A DNA stretch of 64,000 nucleotides, taken from Diplonema japonicum (taxonomy: Eukaryota; Euglenozoa; Diplonemea; Diplonemida; Diplonemidae). Under the pieces are notes generated by a model. That model was not told the DNA's origin and searched no databases. It was given only the letters and a program-made list of their open reading frames with translations. The stretch is taken from positions 496,001 to 560,000 of the forward strand of contig OZ025668.1 of assembly GCA_964019335.1 (NCBI GenBank), given 5' to 3'. Shown in pieces: positions 51,700 to 61,170 of the stretch; position 1 is the first letter of the stretch, and each line of letters opens with the position of its first letter. The translations under genes and the position numbers were made by a program.

Positions 51700-52915
51700 T
51701 AACGAAGCAGCCTGCACTGTCTCGGTCCCTCATGTGGCATTTCAGGCCGAAAGAGGGCCTAATTTCCACCTGATTCATATTCTCGACTCTCATCTCCCAG
51801 TTGCGTAGGGGTGCTCCTTTTGATTTGTTCAAAATAACGGGCGCCAGGGAAGCTCTTGGTGAGTACTCTTCACTCGAATCTTGAATGTGTTGCTTCCAGT
51901 GTGCAGGTAAGGATTAACCGCACTTGGTGATCAACATCCTTGTCTCTTTTCTTTTTTGGAAATCTCTCTTATTTGTCGGTGTCTGGGCCCCACCTTAACA
52001 CTTGCCGCCTACAAGTGGTGGCCAGGCAAGCTGACTCGGGTGCCGTGCTGTCCAACTAAATAAACCTGCACTTGTGCCTTCCCTCTCAGCTCTTGATTGT
52101 CACCCTTTCCGTCACCTTAGCCTGTTCTAGTTCGGTGTTAATCACCCTACGGTGCCACCATTGCTGCACCGGGGCCAGTACCACCAAGCACCTTTTAAAA
52201 CAAACCCCAGCCATGTTCTTTCTCCCAACCGTTTAGGGGTTGTCAGGTGCACTGGGAGCACCGCAACCAGGACACAGTTGGTGACAATTAACGAGGAAGG
52301 CCGGTAGCTCTCTCACGGTTGTCTGGACCCATGACTTGATCCAGGTGGCTGTCACAGGGGATTCGATGTGATGTCTAATACAACTAAGCCTGCACTGTCT
52401 CGGTGTCTGTGATGCACCCTCATGTGGCATTTCAGGCCGAAAGAGGGCCTAATTTCCACCTGATCCATATTCTTGACTCTCCAAACATCTCCCAGTTGCG
52501 TAGGGGTGCTCCTTTTGATTTGTTCAAAATAACGGGCGCCAGGGAAGCTCTTGGTGAGGTACTCTTCACTCGAATCTTGAATGTGTCAACATCCACATCT
52601 CGGGGAAAAGATCTCCTGCGAAGGAAGATGTGAAGCTCCCTTCCAGGGTTGTAATGCCCCTCCAGTCGTGTCGCTTCTCCTGCTCGCTCATCTTGTCAGG
52701 TGAATTTGCCTTTCTCAGCACTGAAGCCTTTCGAGGAAGGTCTAGGTCCGGACTCGGAGGGCTTTTGCCTTCCCCCCCCACCCACCCCCTTTCTCGTGCT
52801 GACCGTTCGTTGCCGTTCTCACCAGTGGGAAGTCAGATGTAGTTCTCACTCATCCCCAAAAGGGTATGAAAAAATGAACAATTGTAGGTTATCGTTGTCA
52901 TCATTAAGAACGGCC
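51700..52915. repeat. mosaic repeat region, right of the GST pair
   Basis: Same blocks as at 46.6-48.7 kb in another order: E at about 51735 and 52426, A at about 51791 and 52487, B at about 51906, C at about 51991, F at about 52123-52290, G at about 52309, D at about 52591. Here block A jumps directly into block D within GAATGTGT, a junction not found on the left. Its end 52840-52912 repeats 47230-47312 and abuts the 3' end of the TMEM115-like gene. Confidence 0.8.
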
Positions 52916-52968
52916 GCCGTTGCTGCCCACTCTCCCGGAGTTTCTTCGTTTTCTCCAACTCATCCCTC

Positions 52969-53969
52969 TTATTTGTTACATACCGTGATATCAAAAGCTT
53001 CGAGGCCCTGGGAAGGTTCACCTTCCTGTGCTTGTTGGAGCCTGTCGTGAAGGGCGTTCAACGCGACCTGGCGGCGCATGTCGGCAACGGAGGTAGCAGG
53101 AGGTGACATGAAAGGGTTCTGTTTTTTTTTAATTATTTTTTTTTTTTTATCCATACAGATTCCTCTTCGGCCTTTCTCTTTGCCGCCTCCTCGGCCGCAA
53201 TGACTGCTTTGCCAAACCCACACACCACTTTCGAAACGAGGGTGAACGTGAGATCAGCAACAATGGCAATGCACGGCTTGGCAACATCAGGGAAAAACGT
53301 CTTAAAAGCGAACCCTTCACTAGGATCACCAACGACAGTACCAGAAATGGCTTGGTGGAACCTAAGGTAAAACCATGCCACGAAGGTAGAGAGGAACATG
53401 TGCAGCAGGTGTGTGCCTCTTAAGGACGCCCCTCCGATTTCAGCATCGGTGGGGACATGGGTTGGGAAGACCAGCTCAACAAGAAGCGAAACCGTAACAG
53501 CAGTGAGAGGAAGCCACTTGAACCTGAAAGGAACACCCTCCACCACGAAGTCGTCAGGGTGGACCTGTTTGAGCACAACGAAGATGGCAGCAACCAGTCC
53601 AATGTCCCCACAGAAGTACATATAAAACCAACCTTCAGACCCTGCGATGTACGCAACCAAACACATGAAGAATATTGAGACTGACGACGCAATGGTCACA
53701 ATGATGAGGTACTTTGCCATCTCCGCGAAGCCCCATAAGGACTCCACCTTCATCCCGCCCCACCACACCACGGCCGCACACGCGGTTCCCACTATCGGGC
53801 TGGAATCAGCAACACCGGCCGTAACAAGGTTCCACACGTAAAAGTGCCCGGTAATTGTGTTCATGGGTATCAACGCCACGTACCCCAAAAACCCTGGAGA
53901 CAACCAACACAACAAACTACAAGCCACCATGGCAAGAGCCGTGCCCTGCGATGCAGTTAATGACGCCAT
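52969..53969 (-). CDS. TMEM115: TMEM115-like Golgi rhomboid-fold protein, two exons
   Basis: Exons 53157-53969 and 52969-53118, with a 38-base intron (GTATGGAT, A/T-rich, ending AAACAG), give 320 residues. TMEM115 is a Golgi membrane protein with a rhomboid-like but catalytically inactive fold, linked to retrograde transport and glycosylation. Seen: about six membrane segments in residues 1-215; the family blocks VWNLVTAGVADSS, ESLWGFAEMAKYLI, LKQVHPDDFVVEG, WFYLRFHQ and FAFKTFFPDVAKP; and, only after splicing, the helical tail MRRQVALNALHDRL seen in other members. The second exon ends at TAA after GTATGTAAC, which could also be a donor site. The ATG is at 53967-53969, 17 bases after a CCCCCACAG acceptor-like site. 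Confidence 0.88.
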
Positions 53970-54048
53970 AGTTTTGTAAGGGGAGCCTGTGGGGGAGGGC
54001 GATTTATTTTGTTTGTTTGTTTTTTTTTTTTCCAATTATTAGAACTCA
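53970..54048 (-). promoter_or_regulatory. 79-base junction with CCCCCACAG acceptor-like site
   Basis: The shortest gene-to-gene distance in the window. Coding strand: an A-rich part, then CGCCCTCCCCCACAG ending at 53987, 17 bases before the ATG of the TMEM115-like gene. Confidence 0.5.
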
Positions 54049-55215
54049 TCATTTCTCTACATTCTTTGCACAAGTAACAGGCGGGATCGAAATCGAGTTC
54101 CTCTCCAAAACCGCGATTAGTACCCTGAGCCCTGCAAGGAGGGTGTAATCGGTGTCGGGGTCCCTTCCCCATTGAAAACCCTCCTTGTCCCGCATCAAGA
54201 GTTTCAAGAGCTTTGCCGATAAACAATGTTCCACATGGTACCTTGCGTGAGTAACAGGTGGCAGGCTTCTCCCTACACAGGGCGGTTCACTGTTCTTGGG
54301 CACGTTCCCATCGAGAGAGGTTAGGTAGTTTCCGATAAAATCTTCATCTTCCACACCGCTGTTGAAGAATTCTTTCCTCACAGTGTCGACCCATTGCAGT
54401 TCGTCCGATATGATGCTTGGTCCGCCTTCAGTAGCTGACGTCAGAAGCCTATCAGTCGTGTACCATAAGGAGAAGAGGCTTTCCCAACCTTCGCTGTGCT
54501 CGGATTCTATTCTTTTTAGTATGTCGCTTGCGCTGGCCACCGCGCCCCGCATGAATATTTCGGTTGTTTTCTGAACCGCTTCTGAAAGGGGTTGTACTGC
54601 GTTGTCTTGCGCTGTTGTTTGCAAAACAAGATTCGAAAGCAAAACCGTTGGGCTTTCTCGTGCTCTTAGAGGGGCTTTTCGCTCCCTGGACGCAAGTCTG
54701 CTGAGCATCCCATTGTTGGTTAAAGTTGTCAAACGGTCCTCTAGATCAATAAGTTGCTTTTTTTCCTGTTCGCATTCACAGGAGTAGGGAGAGGGGGAAG
54801 GTGACGGGGAAGAAGAAGAAGAAGGCTTTGGTTTAATGACGGAGTACACAGATTCTTCCGCAACCAAATTCCGGGCCATTTTTTTAAGTTTTTTCAGCTC
54901 GGTTTCTTTGTCCCTCATCACGTCCGCGCGCCTTGCCCTCTCCCTCGCTGAATTTTCTTTCGTCCGTAGTTCTTTCCGTTTGTCAACAACATCTCTCTCT
55001 AATTGTTGTCGGTCCCTGACCTCTTTCAAATACCTGCGCTCCACCGCTGCCACGCAATCGGCCTCTTTGAAATGTTCCTCTTTTCGCTGGTCGAGAAACC
55101 TATTTATATGCTTCATTTCATCCAAAAAATTTTGTAAAACATCTTTCAAATTTTCTTCCCCAGTCACGGGCATGCTATCCAAGTACACACACCAATCACA
55201 AGGTGTTGGTGTCAT
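54049..55215 (-). CDS. coiled-coil protein, unknown family
   Basis: 388 residues from the ATG at 55213-55215. Residues about 25-130 are charged and predicted coiled coil (LKDVLQNFLDEMKH, RRADVMRDKETELK). Then a Ser/Pro low-complexity segment, a second coiled coil (about 150-175), and a C-terminal helical domain of about 200 residues (SLWYTTDRLLTSA, GLRVLIAVLERNS). The stop TAG lies 79 bases before the next ATG. An A-rich stretch ending in an A run directly precedes the start and may be an intron or leader. No family recognised. Confidence 0.65.
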   Translation of the reverse strand: MTPTPCDWCVYLDSMPVTGEENLKDVLQNFLDEMKHINRFLDQRKEEHFKEADCVAAVERRYLKEVRDRQQLERDVVDKRKELRTKENSARERARRADVMRDKETELKKLKKMARNLVAEESVYSVIKPKPSSSSSPSPSPSPYSCECEQEKKQLIDLEDRLTTLTNNGMLSRLASRERKAPLRARESPTVLLSNLVLQTTAQDNAVQPLSEAVQKTTEIFMRGAVASASDILKRIESEHSEGWESLFSLWYTTDRLLTSATEGGPSIISDELQWVDTVRKEFFNSGVEDEDFIGNYLTSLDGNVPKNSEPPCVGRSLPPVTHARYHVEHCLSAKLLKLLMRDKEGFQWGRDPDTDYTLLAGLRVLIAVLERNSISIPPVTCAKNVEK

Positions 55216-55220
55216 TATTG

Positions 55221-55255
<35 letters not shown>

Positions 55256-56363
55256 ACCTGTTTACGGATGCTTATCAAAGAAAGGAAATAAAGAAAAATA
55301 CGAGAATGAGAAGAAAAAAAAAAAAAAAAAGAGGTTGTTTTTTTTTGTTTTTAAAAAAGAGAAAAAAAAAAAACATATTAACGCCTCACATCTCTGTCGG
55401 GGGGGGGGGGGGGGGGGGGGGCACAGAAAGTTACCCCTAGAGCAAGTCCAGGGTTGGCTTGACCGGTTTTTTTAGAGATATGGGTCGTAATATTTTTAAC
55501 CCTTAAATGGTGGTCTTTTGAAGGGGCTTTAAAAAAAAAAAAAAAAAAAAAAACTCCCCCATCCCTGCTCTGCTTAAAAAACAAAGAGCGGGTGGGGGAT
55601 GCGGATAACTGGCAAGTTTTCAGCCACTGAAACACCAAAGGAAACCACTATTCTCGTCTTCTTTGTTTTTTTTTCCCCCCTTCTTCGCCGACAAAGGGGG
55701 GGGGGGGGGGGGGGGGGGAGGGGAGAGGGATATCTTACATCTTGTTAAAAACATGGGAAGGGGAGAAGAACACACAACCAACAACACTTTTTTAAACTCT
55801 TTTTTTTTATTATTATTATTATAATGCGAGTGGTTTTTTTCTTTTTACTTCTCTTCCAGCTCAGTTGTAAGAGCAGCATCAGAGCCATATGTGGAAAACC
55901 ATTGAGAAAGCGGGCAGGAGAGGACGTACACCTTTTGTTTGTTTTTTTTCCTTTTTTTTTTTTCCTTTTTTTTTTTTTTTTTTCTCTTGCGTAAACAAAG
56001 AAAAACAATTGTAGAGTCGGCGCTGTCGGTGCAGTGGAGCTGCGCCGGTCGTTTTGTGGTGATGTTGAGACAACACAAGGCACTACTGATGCTGGTGGGG
56101 GGCAAGATCGACAGACAAGGCAGGGGCCACGGGGTTTTGATTCCCACGTTTACTCAGAGAAACCACGAAGGACCAAGAAACCAATCAAGATGAACAAGCA
56201 CAAGCGTACAAGGTAAAAAGGAAGCCTTTCCCGTCGAAGAGCAAGTGATAGGCTTTGCAGGGAGACCTTCGCCTCACGAGAGACCCAGGACAGGCTGAGA
56301 AGTGCCTACGATGGCTTGCAGGCCTATTTTTGTCAGCTGTTTCGCAAAACGAAGCCCATAATC
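55216..56363. other. spacer with one unresolved coding-like island
   Basis: Homopolymers (G runs of 19-20 near 55400 and 55700, T and A runs). On the minus strand 55845-55925 reads SCPLSQWFSTYGS and ends TTELEEK before TAA. 55990-56140 is open in three minus frames and in the plus frame, so the strand and frame of a gene here cannot be decided. A small two-exon minus-strand gene is possible. Confidence 0.35.
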
Positions 56364-56824
56364 TCATTGGAGGGACAGCTCCTTTTCTTTTTCTTTTCTT
56401 TTTATAAAATCCATACCGCAGTAGGTGCAGCTACAACACGAGAAAGCGACGTTGCGGCATCATTTACTGCAGGCTCGTCCCCACAGAAAACAATGGCTGG
56501 CTTGCCTTTCCATTGCTTACCCAAGGCCGTGGAGGTCTTGCAACATTGATCGGCATCTATGGCCACAGAGCCTTTGATCACTTTCCCCTTTACCTCACTG
56601 CGAACATCCACAACTACAACGTCATCCTTGTCTCTAAGCCATTCTGCTAACACCCCCAGCCCGAGCTTTTGAACTGATTCTTGCTCTGTGTTCTTTACCT
56701 TCAACCACCCGATCACAAACTGCTGCGGATTGTCAGGCTTGCGCTCGATTATGTCCTTTGCTAAATTGTCCAGTAATTTGTGGATATTGTGTTTTCGTAG
56801 ATATTCCTTATCGTCCGCCGACAT
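56364..56824 (-). CDS. RIIa/Dpy-30-like plus rhodanese-like protein, two exons
   Basis: Exons 56417-56824 and 56364-56381, with a 35-base intron (GTATGGAT, purine-rich, ending AAAAG), give 141 residues. Residues about 6-42 (YLRKHNIHKLLDNLA, then IGWLKVK) look like an RIIa or Dpy-30 dimerisation helix pair. Residues about 58-136 are a rhodanese-like domain (VVVVDVRSE, then VFCGDEPAVNDAA with Cys114 at the active-site position). RIIa domains dock to A-kinase anchoring proteins, and such small fusions are typical of ciliary or flagellar parts. Rhodanese domains carry sulfur or act as binding modules. A ciliary role is inference. Start ATG at 56822-56824. Confidence 0.6.
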
Positions 56825-56914
56825 GTTTACCAACCTCTCCTCACCTTTTTTTTTTCTCCTCTTCCCCCCCTTTTTTTTCCCCATTTTTTTTTTGGGGGGA
56901 AAAAAATGACAATG

Positions 56915-56949
<35 letters not shown>

Positions 56950-57544
56950 GAAGGGGGGGAATAGCAGTGGGGTGTTGAATCGGGGTTGCGCTTTTTTTTT
57001 TCCTTTTTTTTTTTTCAAAGGAGGAGAAAAAGACACAAAAAAGAACGCGCAAAATTCAAACGATATAGAAAGAAACAAAAAAAGGGGGGGGGGGGAATGC
57101 TGCCCTTGGTAAAAGCCAGATGGTGGGGAAAAGGTGTGATATGCACTGTGGCGGGGAAGGGGAAAAAAAAGGGGGGAGATGCAAATCCAGTAAGTGCCGA
57201 ACTTTAACGTGTATCAACACTTTCGGCCTTGCGTATGAAGGTTGGGACCGGAGGCATACAGAAATGCGGCTCAATAGAGTGAAATGAAAAGGTAGTAAAG
57301 ACACGCGCAAATCACCATGGGTTCTTCTTTTTTTTTTCCCTTCTCTCTTTTCATCTTGCTTTCCCTCTGAAAGAGAAGAAAGGCAACAAAAAAAAAAGAA
57401 AGATAAAGAAGAAGAAGAAAAAAAAGATAAAGGCGTAGCACCTCCTTGAAGGTGGTCGAAATGGGAGTGGAATGAAGGAAAAAAAAAAAAAAAAAAAAAA
57501 AAAGGCTGAGGGCAAAAAAAGGGGAGGAAAAGTACGAAGTGTCT

Positions 57545-57590
<46 letters not shown>

Positions 57591-59362
57591 AGATAATGCG
57601 CAGCTCATGACTGCTTCAACCTAACTTCAGGTCATTTTTTAGGAACCAGGATCTTTCTGGTCTAAAATAAAATAAGGGGGGGGAGGGGGAGGGGGGTGAT
57701 GGCCCTGTGAACGTTCCAACCAGCTGCAAGCGGGAGCCACGATTGGCATTCTCACCAGATCTTCGAGCACTACAGCACAGGCAAGGAATTTCCCGCTTAG
57801 CTAGCCTGGCGGTCCAAAAGTAAAAGCAGGGGGGGGGGGGGGGGGGTGAATAATGGGTAAGTATCTCCTTCACAACTGGGAAGCAAAATAGAATCCTTGA
57901 TTTTTTTTTTTAAAAAAATCTTCTAGTAATTTCTCTTTCCAGAAGGAATTTTCTACGAAGATATTCAGAAAGCGATACAGAAGAAACAAAACAAAAAGAT
58001 TTTTTTCACCCATTTTTTTTTTTTTTTTTTTTTTTTTTCCTCTTTCAGTTCTTGTAAGAATTTCTTTTTCTCTTTTCTCTCTTTCTGCTCCTTTTTTTTT
58101 TTAAACTAACTTTTATATAAAACACAAGGAGAGTGTGGACCACGTCTTCCTCATCATAAAAAAAAGAAGAAAACAAAAAGGCGCCAAGTTAGAGTTCTAA
58201 AAAGGGTTTCCCTTTCCGCCTCTTTATTTCTATCAGTGTAAATTATGGTTTTGCCATTGTTTTATTTTTCCTTTGTACCTTCCTTCTCTTTTTTTTTTTT
58301 CTCCAAGTTCCTTTCGACCCCCCTTTCACAAGGGGTGCCTAAACATGGTTTTTTTTTTTTTTTTTTTCAAAGTAAAAGCTTTGTTTTAAAAAGATGGAAG
58401 GGGGTAGGTAAATAAAATATGAACTAACGTGTCCTGTTTGCCAGGGCAGTCTAACAAAAATAAAAAAATAAAAAAAAAAATAAAAAAATGGGGCAGAGAG
58501 GTCTAGGAAAGATTACAAAGAAGTAAGATGGGGGGGGGGGGGGGGGAAGAGAAGTAAAAAGTTGGGAAAAAAAAAATATAGAACAAGTAAGAAAACAAAA
58601 CAAAAACAAAGGATTTCAATCAACTAGAAAATGAAAGAGAGACGCCCACCAAGGGGTCTCACGCTCCTTTTTTTTCTTTTTTTTTTTCTCAGGGGCCCTC
58701 ATATCAAAAGGAACACATAACCGGGGTTTGGAACAAGCCTTGTGATCTGAGAAGTAGTCAGATTAAAGAAGCAAGCCGCATCGCGACATGGCTCCCCTTG
58801 TAGTGGTACTTTGCTCCTGTCAACAAGGATCTTGTTCAATAAACAAGGATCGCGCCAAACAACAATCAAAACACATATTGGGAGAGGGCTACCCTTTGTG
58901 ATCAAAAAGAAATCCTTTCCCCTTTTTTTCTTCCGTGTAAAGGATAGGTGGCACACCGGAGCCCCCCTTTTTTTTCACCCCCCCCCCGAGGCAGGAGGCA
59001 AAAACCGCCTGTGAAAGCCACAACAACACAAAGAAAACAACGGTGGGAAATGGAAGGGTCTGCCCCTTCAGAAGGAAGCACTGCAAAGTTCAGGGGATTC
59101 TTCTTCTCCCCCCCCCCCCCCGGGAAAAAGTATCTTTTCTAGACCCCCAAAAAAAAAACTTCTTTTTTTTTTTTTACAAAAATTTTTTTCGGTCTCAAAG
59201 ATACAATCTCCTTCTTTTTTTTTTTCATTCCTTCTTTTCCTTCCCCTTCTGTGTACGAACTTTTTTTTACCCCCTTTTTTTTCTTTTTTTAAAATTCTAA
59301 AAAAAAAAAAAAAATCTATACTGGGGGAGGGGAGGCACGATAATAATATAATAAAAAAAAAA
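56825..59362. other. 2.5 kb spacer with microsatellite and a broken coding-like stretch
   Basis: Contains a GA dinucleotide repeat at about 57547-57583, and T, A, G and C runs. On the minus strand 58889-59086 starts MQCFLLKGQTLPFP with a hydrophobic signal-like segment ending VFASC. A different frame at 58699-58890 reads DRSKVPLQGEPCRDA. The two are separated by G and A runs where frames may be misread, so a small secreted protein gene, intact or decayed, is possible. Stretches 57180-57260 and 57700-57800 are complex but unassigned. Confidence 0.4.
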
Positions 59363-59890
59363 TCAACCGTACCCGTGTATATATTCTTTGATAAATTGGT
59401 CCTTATCTTCTGTGGGCCATGTAGAATCGAAGCAGATCGATTCAGGGGGGGGCGGAGGAGAATGCTGCAAGAGCAGGGTCCACATATCGATAAATCTGTT
59501 CATCCTGTGGAAGGAAGACAGCAGGACAGGCCGCTCCCTAGCATGGCTCCCGATCCCTAGGGCAGCGACATACTCTTCTTGGTTGGGGGCCTCAGCTTCA
59601 CTTACACTATCGTAAATACATGTAACCGAAACTCTTTTGGAGAAGCTAACTCTCCCTTCGGGATTTCCCTTTACAAGTTCACATTCGTCCCCCTCCTCAT
59701 TACACAAAACCGTTTGTTTTTTCATTCTCAGGTGTTTCTCTCCAAAGCTTTCCAGGATCTCGTTCGCCATTTGGCACTCCTTCTCAATATCACCCCTCTT
59801 GCATCCTTCCTCGAACCTCGCAGATCTCAACGGGCATCTATAGGTAGGGTGGCTCTGACGCCCACACTCATTACAAGGCATACAGGGCAT
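59363..59890 (-). CDS. small protein with N-terminal CCHC zinc knuckle
   Basis: 175 residues. The N-terminus carries a C-x2-C-x4-H-x4-C zinc knuckle (CNECGRQSHPTYRC), a single-stranded nucleic-acid or protein-binding module. The following part is charged and helical (CQMANEILESFGEKH). The C-terminal half has a region I do not recognise and a short Pro run. The ATG at 59888-59890 lies 10 bases after a run of about 23 A ending in AG, so an upstream exon or trans-spliced leader could exist. The stop lies near an A/T-rich spacer. Function unknown. Confidence 0.6.
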   Translation of the reverse strand: MPCMPCNECGRQSHPTYRCPLRSARFEEGCKRGDIEKECQMANEILESFGEKHLRMKKQTVLCNEEGDECELVKGNPEGRVSFSKRVSVTCIYDSVSEAEAPNQEEYVAALGIGSHARERPVLLSSFHRMNRFIDMWTLLLQHSPPPPPESICFDSTWPTEDKDQFIKEYIHGYG

Positions 59891-60075
59891 GCACGTATCT
59901 TTTTTTTTTTTTTTTTTTTTTTTTTTGTGTATGTGTATGTGTAGTACTCTTTATTTGTTGTTTCTTATATGATTGTCTTGAAGAGGGGGGGGGAACAAGT
60001 TTGTTTGCGCCGCTTGAAAAAGCGGGGCTTATTTATCCGCCTTTTTTTTTTTTTTTTTTTTTTTTTCCCCTACAT

Positions 60076-61170
60076 TCACAGCGCACGGTCTAACTCTCCC
60101 ATGTACGCTGCCAATAACACGTCGTGTTTTTTAGCCCCTACAGCTTGTTCCGACACGTATCGGTCCTCGGAAGGGGGGATAAATTTAGCAGGCCGTGAAG
60201 AGGGCCGGGCCAGTGCTACCTCAGTGGGGAAAGACCGTGCTGGGTAAGGCTTCAGCTCCGCCCGGTGCGGGGTAGGTAGTGTGACAGATCTCTTGGAGCA
60301 CACATTGCGATGCCTCTCCCCCATCTTGCTCCATGTGTCCAGCCTCGCGGCAATCGCGGAATCCGCTAAATCCCGAAACCTGTTGACATCCCCTTCCTGT
60401 CGCGCTGTGTCGCATCTGGACTTGTTGAAAAACGTCTTTTCATTGAAGTCAGCTTTGGGCCGCGGAGGGTGTCGGCATTCATCTCTCTCCTCCGACATGA
60501 TTTTACGAATTCTTTTTTCCGTTCTTCTGACAGCTTCCATCTCGTCAGCCCACCGTTGCTTCCACACCTTGGTTTTCTTGTATAGGTCTTCGTTGTGCTT
60601 TTTCCGTTCCTCGAGAAGTGTCTGTTGCTGTTTTTTTTGAAGCTCCAAGGTTTCTTCTTTGTTCTGTATTTCGAGCATCTTGCAAGAGGTCAGTCTTCGG
60701 TTCTCCCTCAACGTCTGCGCTGCTTTCAGTGATTCCTTGAAGCAAGGCCGTCTCTCCTTGGCAAGCTGTCCGGAGGCATCTGTGCAGCGTGCGATGCGCC
60801 TGTGCAGCTCGACGTCGCGCTCGATGTGCTCCAACATTTCCCGTTTCTCTGAAGCGAGGTCCCTGATACGTGCGTTCTCTGCCTCCATTTCCCTCCTCAT
60901 TGCCATTTGTTCTTCGATTGCCGTTTTTGCCTTTACCTTTCTCAGTAGGTCTGCCTCGCTGGCCTGGGCCACTTCCATGATGTACCTTCTCATGCCAGGT
61001 TGAAGGTCCAGCGCTGCCTCCGCCACTTCCTCCATCTCCTCAAACCTATCCTTGAAGAGCCTTTCCGTGTCGGCACGCCCAAACCGCGAGTACATGCTGT
61101 GGATCCACTCCTTCCTGCTCTCCACACTGCCAGAAGCGCCTAATGCTGACATGCTACTGAAGCGTGTCAT
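60076..61170 (-). CDS. coiled-coil protein, unknown family
   Basis: A 364-residue Arg/Glu-rich helical protein. Residues about 40-260 form long helices (LRKVKAKTAIEEQM, MRREMEAENARIRD, ERRPCFKESLKAAQ). The C-terminal 100 residues are basic, with Pro-containing motifs (TLPTPHRAELKPYP, RPAKFIPPSEDRY). It lacks membrane or signal segments. The shape resembles ciliary microtubule-associated proteins of protists, but no family motif is recognised. The ATG is at 61168-61170; it is the most upstream gene supported in this array. Confidence 0.65.
   Translation of the reverse strand: MTRFSSMSALGASGSVESRKEWIHSMYSRFGRADTERLFKDRFEEMEEVAEAALDLQPGMRRYIMEVAQASEADLLRKVKAKTAIEEQMAMRREMEAENARIRDLASEKREMLEHIERDVELHRRIARCTDASGQLAKERRPCFKESLKAAQTLRENRRLTSCKMLEIQNKEETLELQKKQQQTLLEERKKHNEDLYKKTKVWKQRWADEMEAVRRTEKRIRKIMSEERDECRHPPRPKADFNEKTFFNKSRCDTARQEGDVNRFRDLADSAIAARLDTWSKMGERHRNVCSKRSVTLPTPHRAELKPYPARSFPTEVALARPSSRPAKFIPPSEDRYVSEQAVGAKKHDVLLAAYMGELDRAL

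Noticed and set aside
55939-56193. Plus-strand ORF with reasonable composition (SVQWSCAGRFVVML)
   Set aside because: It would be the only plus-strand host gene, begins in a poly-T run and overlaps equally plausible minus frames; not enough to call.
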